Shown: positions 9,599 through 19,554, counted from the first letter of the stretch. The stretch: 64,000 nt of DNA from Pseudomonas sp. Q2-TVG4-2 (GCF_013620795.1 NZ_LGLW01000004.1:310001-374000); one strand, 5' to 3'. Notes: generated by a model not told the origin, from the sequence alone. Numbers and translations are program-made.

Positions 9599-10630
9599 AT
9601 GTCGATCATGCTTCAGCTGCGCCAGCAACTGGCCGCGTTCAGCCGAAGATTCGGCTGGGTCGGTCTGTTGCTGGCACTGTGCGTCCATGCCGGTGTGTCA
9701 TACCTCGGCCTACGGCTATTCGATGAGACAGCCCTCACCGAGCTGCGGACCTTCATCTATTTCTATTTCACCACTGCGTTGACCGTCGGCTATGGCGACT
9801 TCTCGCCGCAAACGGCCGGCGGCCGCATTTTCGTCTCCACCTGGTTGATGATCGGTGGCATCGCTCTGCTCACCGCAGTGATCGGCAAAACCACCAATTC
9901 CGCAATCGAACTCTGGAGGAAAGGCATGAAAGGCAAAGGGACGTTCGCCACCTGCACGGGCCATACCGTCGTGGTGGGCTGGGAAGGCGCGATCAGCGAG
10001 CGCGTCGTCGAGCTGCTGCACGAAGACGAGACCTCCAACGATCACCTGATCGTGATCTGCGACACCGTGCTGGAGGAAAACCCGATGCCGGGAAAGGCCG
10101 AGTTCATTCGCGGCGAGAGCCTCTCCTCCTCAGCACTGCTGCAGCGCGCGGGCGTACAAGGGGCGGAGCGGACATTGGTGCGCACCGGCTCGGACGATCT
10201 GACCCTGGCAGTGGTGCTGACCATTAACCAGCTCGAGCCGATCGGCCATGTGGTGGCACATTTCAGCAGCAGCGAAACCGCGCAACTCGCCCGTACTTAC
10301 GCCCCGAAGCTGGAGTGCACGTCGAGCATGGCCATCGAAATGCTGGTGCGATCCTCGCAGGATCCGGGCTCGTCAGTGATCATCAACGAGCTGCTCAGCG
10401 TAGGCCGTGGCGCGACGCAGTACCGCCTGCAATTGCCCGATAGCTTCGAAAGCACCATTGGCGCGCTGTACAAGCAGCTGAAGGACACGCACAACGCGAC
10501 GCTGATCGGCTACCGCGCTGACGGCCAGACCCAGCCGTCGATTAACCCGGCAAACGACACCCCGGTGCGTGGCGGAGAGCTGTTCTACATCGCCGCCGCG
10601 CGTCTCGGCGGCCTGGACAGCGCCGGCTGA
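9599..10630 (+). CDS. Two-helix potassium channel with RCK (TrkA-N) domain
   Basis: A 343-residue inner-membrane channel. TM1 is at about residues 18-40, the pore helix and selectivity filter carry TVGYGD (62-67), and TM2 is at about 78-98. A cytoplasmic RCK/TrkA-N domain begins at about 122 (HTVVVGWEG, the Rossmann turn). The layout is that of MthK/KchA-type ligand-gated K+ channels. There is a very good ribosome site (AAGGAGAAGGG) before 9599. It stands alone, with REP repeats directly downstream. The gating ligand cannot be told from sequence; RCK domains bind nucleotides, Ca2+ or cyclic di-AMP in different families. Confidence 0.92.
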   Translation: MSIMLQLRQQLAAFSRRFGWVGLLLALCVHAGVSYLGLRLFDETALTELRTFIYFYFTTALTVGYGDFSPQTAGGRIFVSTWLMIGGIALLTAVIGKTTNSAIELWRKGMKGKGTFATCTGHTVVVGWEGAISERVVELLHEDETSNDHLIVICDTVLEENPMPGKAEFIRGESLSSSALLQRAGVQGAERTLVRTGSDDLTLAVVLTINQLEPIGHVVAHFSSSETAQLARTYAPKLECTSSMAIEMLVRSSQDPGSSVIINELLSVGRGATQYRLQLPDSFESTIGALYKQLKDTHNATLIGYRADGQTQPSINPANDTPVRGGELFYIAAARLGGLDSAG

Positions 10631-10675
10631 ACGGCGCGACACAAGAGCGGCGCTGATCCGTCGCCGGAGAACCCC

Positions 10676-10935
10676 AAAAGCTTCGCCTCGGTGCGGGCCT
10701 CCCAGACAGATCGAGCAGGCCCGCACCCACCTGTGTGAGCTGCCCAGGGGCTGGGCTCTTGCACAGACGAGCAGACCTGCACCCACCGCCAAAGAGCTTC
10801 GCCCCGAGGGCAAGTCTCACATACAGATCGAGCAGGCCCGCACCAACCTGTGTGAGCTGCCCAGGGCTGGGCTCTTGCACAGACGAGCAGACCTGCACCG
10901 TCCAGTGGGAGGCGCGCCCCGCGGCGAAAAAGCTT
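10676..10935. repeat. REP cluster with a tandemly duplicated unit of about 117 bp
   Basis: Two near-identical 77-78 base blocks (10706-10783 and 10823-10899) are repeated with a period of 117 bases. They differ by one substitution and a one-base indel. Each is preceded by a degenerate REP-like sequence on the minus strand (10676-10704 and about 10791-10822), and the cluster ends with a REP on the plus strand (10905-10935, GTGGGAGGCGCGCCCCGCGG). The outer REPs are inverted relative to each other. Within each block a CGAGCAGRCCYGCACC motif occurs twice as a direct repeat. Open frames through here translate to repeated Leu/Gly-rich peptides but lack ribosome sites; they are not genes. The same REP type recurs at 44984-45062. 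Confidence 0.8.
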
Positions 10936-11081
10936 GACCGCCAACCAACGCGCCAACCTCACTCCAAGGCGAAGCCGCCGAAAACAACCTGACATCAAAG
11001 GCCAGAGCACACGAGCCGGGGAATCAATGCGCCGCCTGGCCGCTCTCAAGAAAACATCCCGAACCAGCGCCCGGAGGCACC

Positions 11082-11507
11082 ATGAGCGATCGAGATGAAC
11101 TCCAGCGATTCGTCGAGGCCCAGGCGCCTGTGTATCACCGTGTACTGGGAGAGCTGCGCGCTGGCCAGAAGCAAAGCCACTGGATGTGGTTCATCTTTCC
11201 CCAGATCGCCGGGCTGGGCAGCAGCGAAATGGCTCGGCGCTACGCGATTTCCGACCTGAACGAGGCGCGCGCCTACCTCGGCCACGACGTACTGGGGCCA
11301 CGGCTGCATGAATGTGCCCAGGCGATGCTGCTACATATAGAGCGCTCGGCCAGACAGATACTGGGCTCGCCGGACGACCTCAAGCTGCGCTCAAGCATGA
11401 CCCTCTTCGCCGCTGCGGCGCCCGACCAGCCGGTCTTCCGGCAGGTGCTGGACGCTTTCTTCGATGGCGAAGCCGACCCGGCCACGCTGTCGCGATTGCG
11501 GCCCTGA
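11082..11507 (+). CDS. DUF1810 family protein
   Basis: A 141-residue cytoplasmic protein of the DUF1810 family. Family features are the N-terminal helix (LQRFVEAQAPVYHRVLGEL), the QKQSHWMWFIFPQIAGLG block and the later ARAYLGHDVLGPRLHE segment. A good ribosome site (CGGAGGCACC) precedes the start. The biochemical function of the family is unknown to me. It stands alone between the REP cluster and the glp region. Confidence 0.88.
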   Translation: MSDRDELQRFVEAQAPVYHRVLGELRAGQKQSHWMWFIFPQIAGLGSSEMARRYAISDLNEARAYLGHDVLGPRLHECAQAMLLHIERSARQILGSPDDLKLRSSMTLFAAAAPDQPVFRQVLDAFFDGEADPATLSRLRP

Positions 11508-11723
11508 GCGAAGCGTCGTGATGCGGCGGCGCGAGGCATGCAGCGCAGCGGCCTGCCCTTTCACCAGTAGCCGTGCCGCCTTCCTGCCAGAAAACGAACT
11601 TGAACGAAATCCAGCCCTCTTACAGGCGCCGTAAATTACGGTCCTCCCAAGAAGGGCCTTACGTTAGGCCGTCACTTCGGCTGGCCGTTCGTCCTTTACC
11701 AGCGAAATGTTCATATTTTTACT

Positions 11724-11766
11724 TTGACAGCGATCTACTTTGATCCTAAGTTTTCGATTCCGAACA
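11724..11766 (+). promoter_or_regulatory. glpF promoter with overlapping GlpR-like operator
   Basis: A TTGACA (-35) at 11724-11729 is spaced 17 bases from TAAGTT (-10) at 11747-11752. A near-palindrome TTTTCGATTCCGAACA at 11751-11766 overlaps the -10 and the expected start point. Closely related 16-mers lie before glpR (14295-14310) and glpD (15527-15542). An additional half-site TGTTCA lies at 11709. Position and similarity fit repression of glpFK by GlpR relieved by glycerol-3-phosphate; the operator assignment is inference. The 318-base gap upstream of glpF (11508-11825) otherwise shows nothing that I recognise. Confidence 0.6.
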
Positions 11767-11825
11767 TTTCCGAACCCTCGCAGTATTCGGATTATAAAAA
11801 CAACAGTCTTCAAGAGGTCCTGCGC

Positions 11826-12707
11826 ATGAGTAACCCCTCCACCCCGACACTCCGGGGGCAATGCATTGCCGAATTCCTCGGCACGGCTCTGCTTATCTTC
11901 TTCGGTACCGGCTGCGTGGCCGCGCTCAAGCTGGGTGGTGCCGAGCTAGGTCTTTGGGAAATAAGCATTATTTGGGGAATTGGAGTCAGCATGGGGGTGT
12001 ACCTTGCCGCCGGTGTCTCGGGTGCCCACCTGAATCCTGCGGTATCCATCGCGCTCTGGCTATTTGGGACGTTCGAGCGCAACAAAGTGCCCGCCTACAT
12101 CCTGTCGCAGACCGCCGGGGCCTTCTGTGCCGCCGCGTTGGTTTACGGACTTTACAGCAGTCTGTTTTTCGATTTCGAACAGGCGCAACAAATGACTCGC
12201 GGCACGCTAGCAAGCCTCGAGCTGGCGTCAGTGTTCTCCACCTACCCTCACGCGTCGCTGTCCGTCAGCCAGGCGTTTCTGGTGGAAGTGGTGATTACCG
12301 CTATTCTGCTGGGGATGATCATGGCGCTGACCGATGACGGTAACGGCCTGCCCCGCGGCCCGCTGGCGCCCTTGCTGATCGGTTTGTTGATTGCCGTGAT
12401 TGGCGGCGCGATGGGTCCGCTGACCGGCTTTGCGATGAACCCGGCGCGGGATTTCGGCCCGAAGCTGATGACGTTCTTCGCCGGCTGGGGCGAGGTGGCC
12501 TTTAGCGGCGGGCGGGACATCCCCTACTTCCTGGTCCCGCTGATCGCCCCGGTGCTTGGCGCCTGCATCGGTGCGGCCGGCTACAAGGCATTGATCTGCA
12601 AGCACCTGCCGGGCCTCGGCTCCGGCGCCTGCGCAGAAGATCTCGAGGCTGACAGCAAGGCCGAGCGCTACACCAAGCCCGATGTCACCGCCCAAGAAGC
12701 TCGTTAA
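11826..12707 (+). CDS. glpF: Glycerol uptake facilitator GlpF
   Basis: A 293-residue MIP-family channel that lets glycerol cross the inner membrane. Both NPA boxes are present, in HLNPAVS (about residue 70) and MNPARDFGPK (about 204), between six hydrophobic segments. The Asp following the second NPAR is typical of glycerol facilitators rather than water-selective aquaporins. The start at 11826 has AGAGG upstream and matches the usual family start; an upstream in-frame Met lies inside the promoter. glpK begins 12 bases after the stop, so imported glycerol is trapped as glycerol-3-phosphate by the next gene product. Confidence 0.95.
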   Translation: MSNPSTPTLRGQCIAEFLGTALLIFFGTGCVAALKLGGAELGLWEISIIWGIGVSMGVYLAAGVSGAHLNPAVSIALWLFGTFERNKVPAYILSQTAGAFCAAALVYGLYSSLFFDFEQAQQMTRGTLASLELASVFSTYPHASLSVSQAFLVEVVITAILLGMIMALTDDGNGLPRGPLAPLLIGLLIAVIGGAMGPLTGFAMNPARDFGPKLMTFFAGWGEVAFSGGRDIPYFLVPLIAPVLGACIGAAGYKALICKHLPGLGSGACAEDLEADSKAERYTKPDVTAQEAR

Positions 12708-14231
<1,524 letters not shown>

Positions 14232-14260
14232 GCTCAGCCCCAAGCTGCCACGCACCATTG

Positions 14261-14292
14261 GCGCCCGGCCCGGATTCGATTTCGCCGGGCGC
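14261..14292 (+). other. GC-rich hairpin between glpK and glpR
   Basis: A perfect nine-base inverted repeat, GCGCCCGGC (14261-14269) and GCCGGGCGC (14284-14292), with a 14-base loop, starts 30 bases after the glpK stop. No U-tract follows, so it could slow or protect the glpFK transcript rather than end it. It abuts the GlpR-like site at 14295. Confidence 0.45.
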
Positions 14293-14294
14293 TC

Positions 14295-14310
14295 GATTCG
14301 CAAACGAACA
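14295..14310 (+). promoter_or_regulatory. GlpR-like operator upstream of glpR
   Basis: The sequence GATTCGCAAACGAACA has the same arrangement as the glpF site: a TTCG half, four bases, then CGAACA. It lies 64 bases before the glpR start, consistent with autoregulation. Assignment is by similarity only. Confidence 0.5.
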
Positions 14311-14373
14311 ATTCTTTAATCACGGACCAGACTGCGGCATGCTTCCCGGCATATCGATAACAAGGAAGCCTCC

Positions 14374-15132
14374 ATGAGTCTGGCCCCACGACAGCAGAGC
14401 ATTCTCGAGTTGGTGCGCGAACGCGGCTACGTCAGCATCGAAGAGCTGGCGCAACAGTTCACGGTGACGCCTCAGACCATCCGCCGAGACATCAATCAAC
14501 TCGGCGAAGCCGGCCTGCTGCGCCGTTACCACGGTGGCGCCGCCCACGATTCCAGCGTACAGAACACCGCCTACACCCAGCGCGCCCGACAGATGCGCGA
14601 CGAGAAGCGCCGCATCGCTGATGCCATGGCCGCGCACATTCCCGATCAGGCGTCGCTGTTCATCAACATCGGCACCACCACCGAAGCCATCGCGCACGCC
14701 CTGCTCAATCACCGTGACCTCAAAGTCATCACCAACAACCTGCACGTGGCGAGCATTCTCAGCCCCAAGGAAGACTTCGACGTACTGATCGCTGGCGGCA
14801 ACGTGCGCAGTGATGGGGGCGTGGTGGGTCAGGCGACGGCCGACTTCATCAGCCAATTCAAGGTGGATTTCGCCCTGATCGGCATCAGCGGCATCGACGA
14901 AGACGGCACCCTGCTGGATTTCGACTACCAGGAAGTGCGCGTCTCCCAGGCCATCATCAGCAATGCGCGAAAGATCTTTCTCGCCGCGGATTCGAGCAAG
15001 TTCGGCCGCAGCGCCATGACCCGACTCGGCTCGCTGGAGCAGATTGATATGCTGTTTACCGAAGCCCGGCCACCGGAGGCCTTCATTGAATTACTGACTC
15101 GGCACAAAGTGAGACTCGAAGTCACCGATTGA
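14374..15132 (+). CDS. glpR: Glycerol-3-phosphate regulon repressor GlpR (DeoR family)
   Basis: A 252-residue DeoR-type repressor. The N-terminal winged helix-turn-helix carries the family signature ([20 protein letters not shown] then [14 protein letters not shown]). The C-terminal sugar-phosphate sensor domain includes [16 protein letters not shown], the phosphate-binding segment, and a late [13 protein letters not shown] block. It sits between glpK and glpD, the usual place in Pseudomonas, and probably represses glpFK, itself and glpD through the three related palindromes in this window, with glycerol-3-phosphate as inducer. Confidence 0.95.
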   Translation: MSLAPRQQSILELVRERGYVSIEELAQQFTVTPQTIRRDINQLGEAGLLRRYHGGAAHDSSVQNTAYTQRARQMRDEKRRIADAMAAHIPDQASLFINIGTTTEAIAHALLNHRDLKVITNNLHVASILSPKEDFDVLIAGGNVRSDGGVVGQATADFISQFKVDFALIGISGIDEDGTLLDFDYQEVRVSQAIISNARKIFLAADSSKFGRSAMTRLGSLEQIDMLFTEARPPEAFIELLTRHKVRLEVTD

Positions 15133-15165
15133 AATCTGGTGATTGCACGGAATTCGGGTGTATGA

Positions 15166-15361
15166 GCCGCACATCGCGGTCCGCCCTCCTTCGATCGCCG
15201 CACATCGCGGTCCGCCTTTCGTAGGAGCGAGCTTGCTCGCGATCCAGCACCGCACGGTGCGATGACGATCGCCAGCAAGGCCTAGGCGTCCCCCCTGGCT
15301 TCTAAAGAACGTACTGGCTGATCTCGACCAGCCGCTTGCTCGGTGCAATGCCGAGCAAGCG
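15166..15361. repeat. Repeat-rich glpR-glpD spacer: 20-bp direct repeat, REP pair and hairpin
   Basis: A perfect 20-base direct repeat, GCCGCACATCGCGGTCCGCC, occurs at 15166-15185 and 15197-15216. It is followed by a REP palindrome GTAGGAGCGAGCTTGCTCGC (15221-15240) and a decayed inverted partner GATCGCCAGCAAGG (15267-15280). Further on is a hairpin with perfect 11-base arms, CGCTTGCTCGG (15333-15343) and CCGAGCAAGCG (15351-15361). The REP is the same type as at 27651-27720. The 437-base spacer holds no gene. Confidence 0.75.
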
Positions 15362-15526
15362 AGCACCAACCGAATGTCACAAACCGCTTTTACCTTTCCC
15401 CCTAATGCCAGGGCGTATCCCACAGAGCTGCTCAGCACAATTTGCAGTTCATATCGGTTCGTTTATTTTCTTTTGATATAAAAAATGAACATCATCGCTA
15501 GAGAGACATTCGCTCGTGCGCTAAGA

Positions 15527-15542
15527 TGTTCACATTCGAAAA
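15527..15542 (+). promoter_or_regulatory. GlpR-like operator upstream of glpD
   Basis: TGTTCACATTCGAAAA matches the reverse complement of the glpF site (TGTTCGGAATCGAAAA) at 13 of 16 positions. A further TGTTCG half-site follows at 15547 and a TGAACA half-site lies at 15485, so GlpR may bind several boxes here. The preceding DNA (15465-15490) is strikingly AT-rich and likely contains the promoter. Confidence 0.6.
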
Positions 15543-15569
15543 TAAATGTTCGTTCTTGAGGAGAAATCC

Positions 15570-17096
15570 GTGACTGAGACCGTCTCCGAGCTCTACGACA
15601 TCGCCGTCATCGGCGGAGGCATCAATGGTGTGGGTATCGCGGCGGATGCGGCTGGTCGCGGTCTTTCGGTGTTCCTGTGCGAGCGTGACGATCTAGCCAG
15701 CCATACCTCTTCGGCCAGCAGCAAATTGATTCACGGCGGCCTGCGCTATCTCGAACACTACGAGTTCCGCCTGGTGCGCGAAGCCTTGGCCGAGCGCGAG
15801 GTGCTGCTCGCCAAGGCGCCACATATCGTCAAACCGATGCGTTTCGTGCTGCCCCATCGCCCTCATCTGCGCCCCGCCTGGATGATTCGCGCCGGCCTGT
15901 TCCTGTATGACAACCTCGGCAAGCGGAAAAAACTCCCGGCTTCGCGCAGCCTGCGCTTCGGTGACGACAGCCCGTTGAAGCCAGCGATCAAGCGCGGTTT
16001 CGAATACTCCGATTGCTGGGTCGACGACGCGCGATTGGTGGTGCTCAACGCCATGGCTGCCCGCGAGAAAGGCGCGCACATCCATACCCGCACCCAGTGC
16101 CTGAGTGCCAAACGCGCCGGCGGTATCTGGCACGTCGAGCTGCAGCACGAAGACGGCACCCGGTTTTCCCTGCGCGCCAAGGCGCTGGTTAACGCCGCCG
16201 GGCCCTGGGTCGCTCAGTTTATCGGTGAGAACTTGCAGCAGCGCCCGCCGTATGGCATCCGCCTGATTCAGGGCAGCCACATCATCGTGCCCAAGCTGTA
16301 CGAAGGCGAGCAGGCCTTCATTATGCAGAACGAGGATCGGCGCATCGTCTTCGCTATCCCTTACCTGGGTCGCTACACCATGATCGGCACGACGGATCGC
16401 GAATATCACGGCGACCCGGCGCAAGTCAGCATCAGCGACGAAGAGATCGTCTATCTGCTCGGCGTGGCCAACAGCCATTTCCGGCGGCAACTTGAGCCCA
16501 AGGACATCCTGCATACCTTCGCGGGTGTACGGCCACTTTGTGACGACGAGTCTGATAACCCCTCGGCAGTTACCCGCGACTACACCTTGTCCTTATCCGC
16601 TGAGCTGAAGCAGGCCCCCCTGCTTTCGGTGTTCGGTGGCAAGCTCACCACCTACCGCAAACTGGCCGAGTCGGCGATGGCGCAGCTCACGCCATTCTTC
16701 CCGAACATGGGCGAGCGCTGGACGGCAAACGCCAGCTTGCCCGGTGGCGAGGGGATGGGCTCGCCGGACGTATTGACCGAAGAACTGCTGGCGAAGATCA
16801 AGGGCATCGATGTCACCCTGGCTCGGCGTTGGGCGAGCCTTTACGGCAATCGCATCTGGCGCATGCTGGGTGACGTCCGCTCCGTCGCCGAACTGGGTGA
16901 GCCGCTGGGTCAGGACCTGCATGCTCTGGAGGTGGATTATCTGCGCCGTCAGGAGTGGGCGACCCGTGCAGACGACATTCTCTGGCGCCGCACCAAGCTC
17001 GGTCTTTCCTTCACCGCCCAGGAAACCGCCCAGCTGCAGCAATACCTGGATGCGCAACCTGCAGCAGCCAAGACAACCGACGTACACGCCGCCTGA
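15570..17096 (+). CDS. glpD: Aerobic glycerol-3-phosphate dehydrogenase GlpD
   Basis: A 508-residue FAD enzyme of the inner membrane face that oxidises glycerol-3-phosphate to dihydroxyacetone phosphate and feeds electrons to quinone. The FAD dinucleotide fold is at the N-terminus (DIAVIGGGINGVGIAADA), followed by SSASSKLIHGGLRYLE, the substrate-channel block typical of GlpD, and FGGKLTTYRKLAE. The start is a GTG at 15570, with AGGAG six bases upstream. An ATG eight codons earlier lies within the operator half-sites and is not preceded by a ribosome site. Confidence 0.95.
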   Translation: MTETVSELYDIAVIGGGINGVGIAADAAGRGLSVFLCERDDLASHTSSASSKLIHGGLRYLEHYEFRLVREALAEREVLLAKAPHIVKPMRFVLPHRPHLRPAWMIRAGLFLYDNLGKRKKLPASRSLRFGDDSPLKPAIKRGFEYSDCWVDDARLVVLNAMAAREKGAHIHTRTQCLSAKRAGGIWHVELQHEDGTRFSLRAKALVNAAGPWVAQFIGENLQQRPPYGIRLIQGSHIIVPKLYEGEQAFIMQNEDRRIVFAIPYLGRYTMIGTTDREYHGDPAQVSISDEEIVYLLGVANSHFRRQLEPKDILHTFAGVRPLCDDESDNPSAVTRDYTLSLSAELKQAPLLSVFGGKLTTYRKLAESAMAQLTPFFPNMGERWTANASLPGGEGMGSPDVLTEELLAKIKGIDVTLARRWASLYGNRIWRMLGDVRSVAELGEPLGQDLHALEVDYLRRQEWATRADDILWRRTKLGLSFTAQETAQLQQYLDAQPAAAKTTDVHAA

Positions 17097-17324
17097 TCAG
17101 GTTGTGTGAAAGCTACTGCGCTCGGTCATGCTGCGTTGAACACAGGCTTGGTTGCGAGCTCAGTCAAACTGCTCATTTACAGCGCCCGTAAACTGCGCTT
17201 TTTCGCCTGCTTTTGCCTTTCTGACCTTCGCTCGCGACGTTTTCTCACGGCCTGCGATGGCGGCGTTTCGGATCGCATCCGATTGCGGTAGGCTCAGCGA
17301 CTTCTCAAGACGGAGTAACTCCCC

Positions 17325-17606
17325 ATGGCCCGAGCCACTGCCCGCCACATCCTGGTTCCCACCGAAGAAAAGTGCAACGAACTGAAAGCTGCCATCGAAG
17401 GCGGCGCCGACTTCGCTCAGGTTGCCAAAGACAACTCCACTTGCCCGTCCAGCCGTCAAGGCGGCGATCTGGGTTCGTTCGGCCCCGGCCAGATGGTCAA
17501 GGAGTTCGACACCGTGGTGTTCAGCGCGCCGGTCAACGTCGTGCAGGGTCCGGTGAAGACCCAGTTCGGCTACCACCTGCTGGAAGTGACCAGCCGCCAG
17601 GATTGA
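17325..17606 (+). CDS. ppiC: Parvulin-type peptidyl-prolyl isomerase PpiC
   Basis: A 93-residue single-domain cytoplasmic parvulin. It has the HILV start strand, the CPSSRQGGDLGSFGPGQMVKEFD core and the QFGYHLLEV end that build the active site, and it matches E. coli PpiC in length and layout. The ribosome site is CGGAG before 17325. It stands alone after glpD and is followed by a GC-rich hairpin. Confidence 0.95.
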   Translation: MARATARHILVPTEEKCNELKAAIEGGADFAQVAKDNSTCPSSRQGGDLGSFGPGQMVKEFDTVVFSAPVNVVQGPVKTQFGYHLLEVTSRQD

Positions 17607-17614
17607 TTCCGCCC

Positions 17615-17634
17615 CCCCGCGCTACGGCGCGGGG
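17615..17634 (+). terminator. Probable terminator hairpin after ppiC
   Basis: CCCCGCGC TACG GCGCGGGG forms a perfect eight-base stem with a four-base loop eight bases past the ppiC stop. The following bases are only moderately U-rich (ATGCTTCTCC), so termination may be weak. Confidence 0.6.
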
Positions 17635-17903
17635 ATGCTTCTCCTCGCTTTACCCCTCGCTTTCCCTTCAGAAGCCCGCCTCCCAGCTGATCGGTGCGCC
17701 CTGCCAGCCAACCCGCGCGACGGCTCCGTCCGCGTTTATCGCTAAGCCCTCGATACGGACTGGTTGCTATGGTTTTGCACCAGCGCCGCAGCCCGGATCA
17801 ACTCAAGAAATCGTCGTGCGATGCGTTTTTACAGACGAACGCGCTACAACGACTATCTTCAAAGGAAACCTGCCGTCCTTCCACCTTTCCCAGGAGCGAC
17901 GTG

Positions 17904-18275
17904 ATGTTCCATGTAACGCGTATAGGCGACAACCGTATCGATGTGGATTTTTCCGGCAAGCTCGACAGCAGCGAAATGCGCTTCGCGCTCGATGAGCTGA
18001 TGAGAAAGTCCGAGGGTATCAGCCATGGGCAGATGCTCTTTCACGTCGGCGATTTCGACATGCCCACACTCGGCGCGGTCGGCGTCGAGCTGTCGCGGAT
18101 ACCGCAAATGTTTCGCTTCATGCGCCGCTTCGATCGATGCGCCGTGGTGTCGGCCAAAGAGTGGGTGAGAAAAACCAGTGAGATCGAAGGTGCGCTCATC
18201 CCTGGTCTGACGGTCAAGGCCTTCGACCAGCACCAGACCACCGAGGCGCATAATTGGCTGGAAAGCCTGGCGTAA
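17904..18275 (+). CDS. SpoIIAA-like (STAS/SEC14-type) protein
   Basis: A 123-residue protein of the SpoIIAA-like family. Typical features are DVDFSGKLDSSEMRFALDEL at the N-terminus, a LFHVGDFDMPTLGAV centre, and a late VVSAKEWVRK segment. The start at 17904 has a good ribosome site (AGGAGCGACGTG); a longer upstream frame exists but is unsupported. These are small cytoplasmic proteins of uncertain role; a phosphorylated Ser, as in SpoIIAA, cannot be confirmed. It is convergent with the CAP-domain gene, with seven bases between stops. Confidence 0.82.
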   Translation: MFHVTRIGDNRIDVDFSGKLDSSEMRFALDELMRKSEGISHGQMLFHVGDFDMPTLGAVGVELSRIPQMFRFMRRFDRCAVVSAKEWVRKTSEIEGALIPGLTVKAFDQHQTTEAHNWLESLA

Positions 18276-18282
18276 CCCTGGC

Positions 18283-19179
18283 CTAACGCGGTGTACCGAA
18301 TACCTGTGTCCAGTAAACGGTGGCTGCGCTCTGAGGGTTGGTCGCGTAGGCGGCGCCCATCTCGGTAAAGTCAGGGTTCATGATGTTCTTGCAATGGCCT
18401 GGACTGACGAGCCAGCCAGATACCGCCTGCTCAGCCGACCCTTGGCCGGCGGCGATGTTTTCACCGATACGCTGCCAGCTGTAGCCCTGACGCCTGGCCC
18501 GGTCGCCAGCCTGGCTGCCGTCCCGGCCCTGGTGGCTGAAGTAATCCTTCTCGGCCATGTCCTGGCTGTGGGCGAGCGATGTTTCGCCCAATTGCTGATC
18601 CCAACTCAGCGGCGGCGCCGGCTCGAACGACTGATCGCCGCAACGACGTGGCTCGGCACGCGCCTGGTTGACCTCTTCGAGAATCGTTTTGCCCGCCTCT
18701 TGCCAGTCACCGAGGTCATCCGACAGCAGCGGCTTGGCCAGAATCACCTGCCAGGTGTTGCCATCGCGCGAAACGCCCAGTTCGGCAAATTCCTCACTCA
18801 ACAGCGCGCTGCAGTAACGTTGCTTGAACAGCCGCATCACACTGGCCGCATCGCCCGGCCCAGCTACCGCCATGGCTTGCAATTTGGCGGCCTGATAGCC
18901 CGACTCGCGTAGCGCCTGCTGCATCTGTGCGCCGGCGCCGGCAGGTATCGATGCCAACGCATCGACCGGTGCGAGCGGCCCGACCGGTTCTGCCTCTTCG
19001 CCCCCACAGCCTTCACCCGCAGCCCGAAAGTCGTTGATCAAACTCACCAGCTCATCCGCCTCTTGAGCGCTCGCTCCGCCGGCGAATGCAGCTGTCAGGA
19101 GCAGCGTCGAGCCGAACAAAAGGCATCGCAGCGGCGTTCTGGCGAGGGCGGTCGAGTCGGCTAAGTTGGGTAATAGCAT
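18283..19179 (-). CDS. Exported CAP (SCP/PR1) domain protein with a degenerate second copy
   Basis: A 298-residue exported protein. After a signal peptide (hydrophobic LLFGSTLLLTAAFAGGASA) comes a degenerate N-terminal half that begins DELVSLINDFRAAGEGCG and ends ELGVSRDGNTWQVILAKP. It is followed by a full CAP domain beginning ILEEVNQARAEPRRCG, with the conserved YFSHQGRDGSQ and GHCKNIMNPDFTEMG blocks and ending VYWTQVFG. The two halves look like a duplication in which the first lost the cleft His motifs. The ATG start at 19179 is preferred over an upstream TTG at 19212. Bacterial CAP proteins are extracytoplasmic and of unknown activity. Confidence 0.85.
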   Translation of the reverse strand: MLLPNLADSTALARTPLRCLLFGSTLLLTAAFAGGASAQEADELVSLINDFRAAGEGCGGEEAEPVGPLAPVDALASIPAGAGAQMQQALRESGYQAAKLQAMAVAGPGDAASVMRLFKQRYCSALLSEEFAELGVSRDGNTWQVILAKPLLSDDLGDWQEAGKTILEEVNQARAEPRRCGDQSFEPAPPLSWDQQLGETSLAHSQDMAEKDYFSHQGRDGSQAGDRARRQGYSWQRIGENIAAGQGSAEQAVSGWLVSPGHCKNIMNPDFTEMGAAYATNPQSAATVYWTQVFGTPR

Positions 19180-19362
19180 GTGGCACCCGTCTGGTTGATT
19201 TCGCGGAGGCAAGACCGGCGTCGTACGACGCCGGCTGTGTTCATGCTGACCACGGCCAGGCGCGACCGATCCCGAACGATGCGCACGCGGCGCGGCATAT
19301 CTGAACGATCACCGCCCGCCCCAGTCGGATTTAAGGTACCCACTGCAACAGGAGTCATCCTC

Positions 19363-19449
19363 ATGCTGAAGTTTCTGGGCAGCACAATTGGCATCATTTT
19401 CCTGATCGGTCTGCTGGTGGTGATCGGCCTGTTCATGCTGGTGTTCTGA
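19363..19449 (+). CDS. Small single-pass membrane protein (28 aa)
   Basis: A 28-residue frame, MLKFLGSTIGIIFLIGLL followed by ten more hydrophobic residues, is preceded by AGGAG at the correct spacing (eight bases). It consists almost entirely of one transmembrane segment, with Lys at position 3 and no charged tail. An upstream in-frame extension (from 19180) is Arg-rich and antisense-like and is not supported. I recall similar tiny hydrophobic genes in other Pseudomonas genomes but cannot name a function. A terminator-like hairpin follows at 19531-19554. Confidence 0.6.
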   Translation: MLKFLGSTIGIIFLIGLLVVIGLFMLVF

Positions 19450-19530
19450 CACCGCTCCAGCCGAGCAACGCACGACCGAGCCAATCATGGTCAGCCGCTG
19501 CATCGGATTGATGAAAAACGTTATCGACAA

Positions 19531-19554
19531 GGCCGCCGAGTTTTTTTGGCGGCC
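19531..19554 (+). terminator. Terminator after the 28-aa gene
   Basis: GGCCGCC (19531-19537) pairs with GGCGGCC (19548-19554) around a loop GAGTTTTTTT, followed by TGTTTGT. It lies 81 bases after the small gene and 48 before the MscS gene, so it separates the two units. Confidence 0.6.

Noticed and set aside
10706..10899. Possible CRISPR array
   Set aside because: Only two long units of about 77 bases with a 40-base spacer, and no cas genes; it is a duplicated REP-associated block.
10542..11049. Overlapping minus-strand open frames with repeated GAGLLDL peptides
   Set aside because: They are translations of the REP cluster and the end of the K+ channel gene, without ribosome sites; repetition comes from the DNA repeat.
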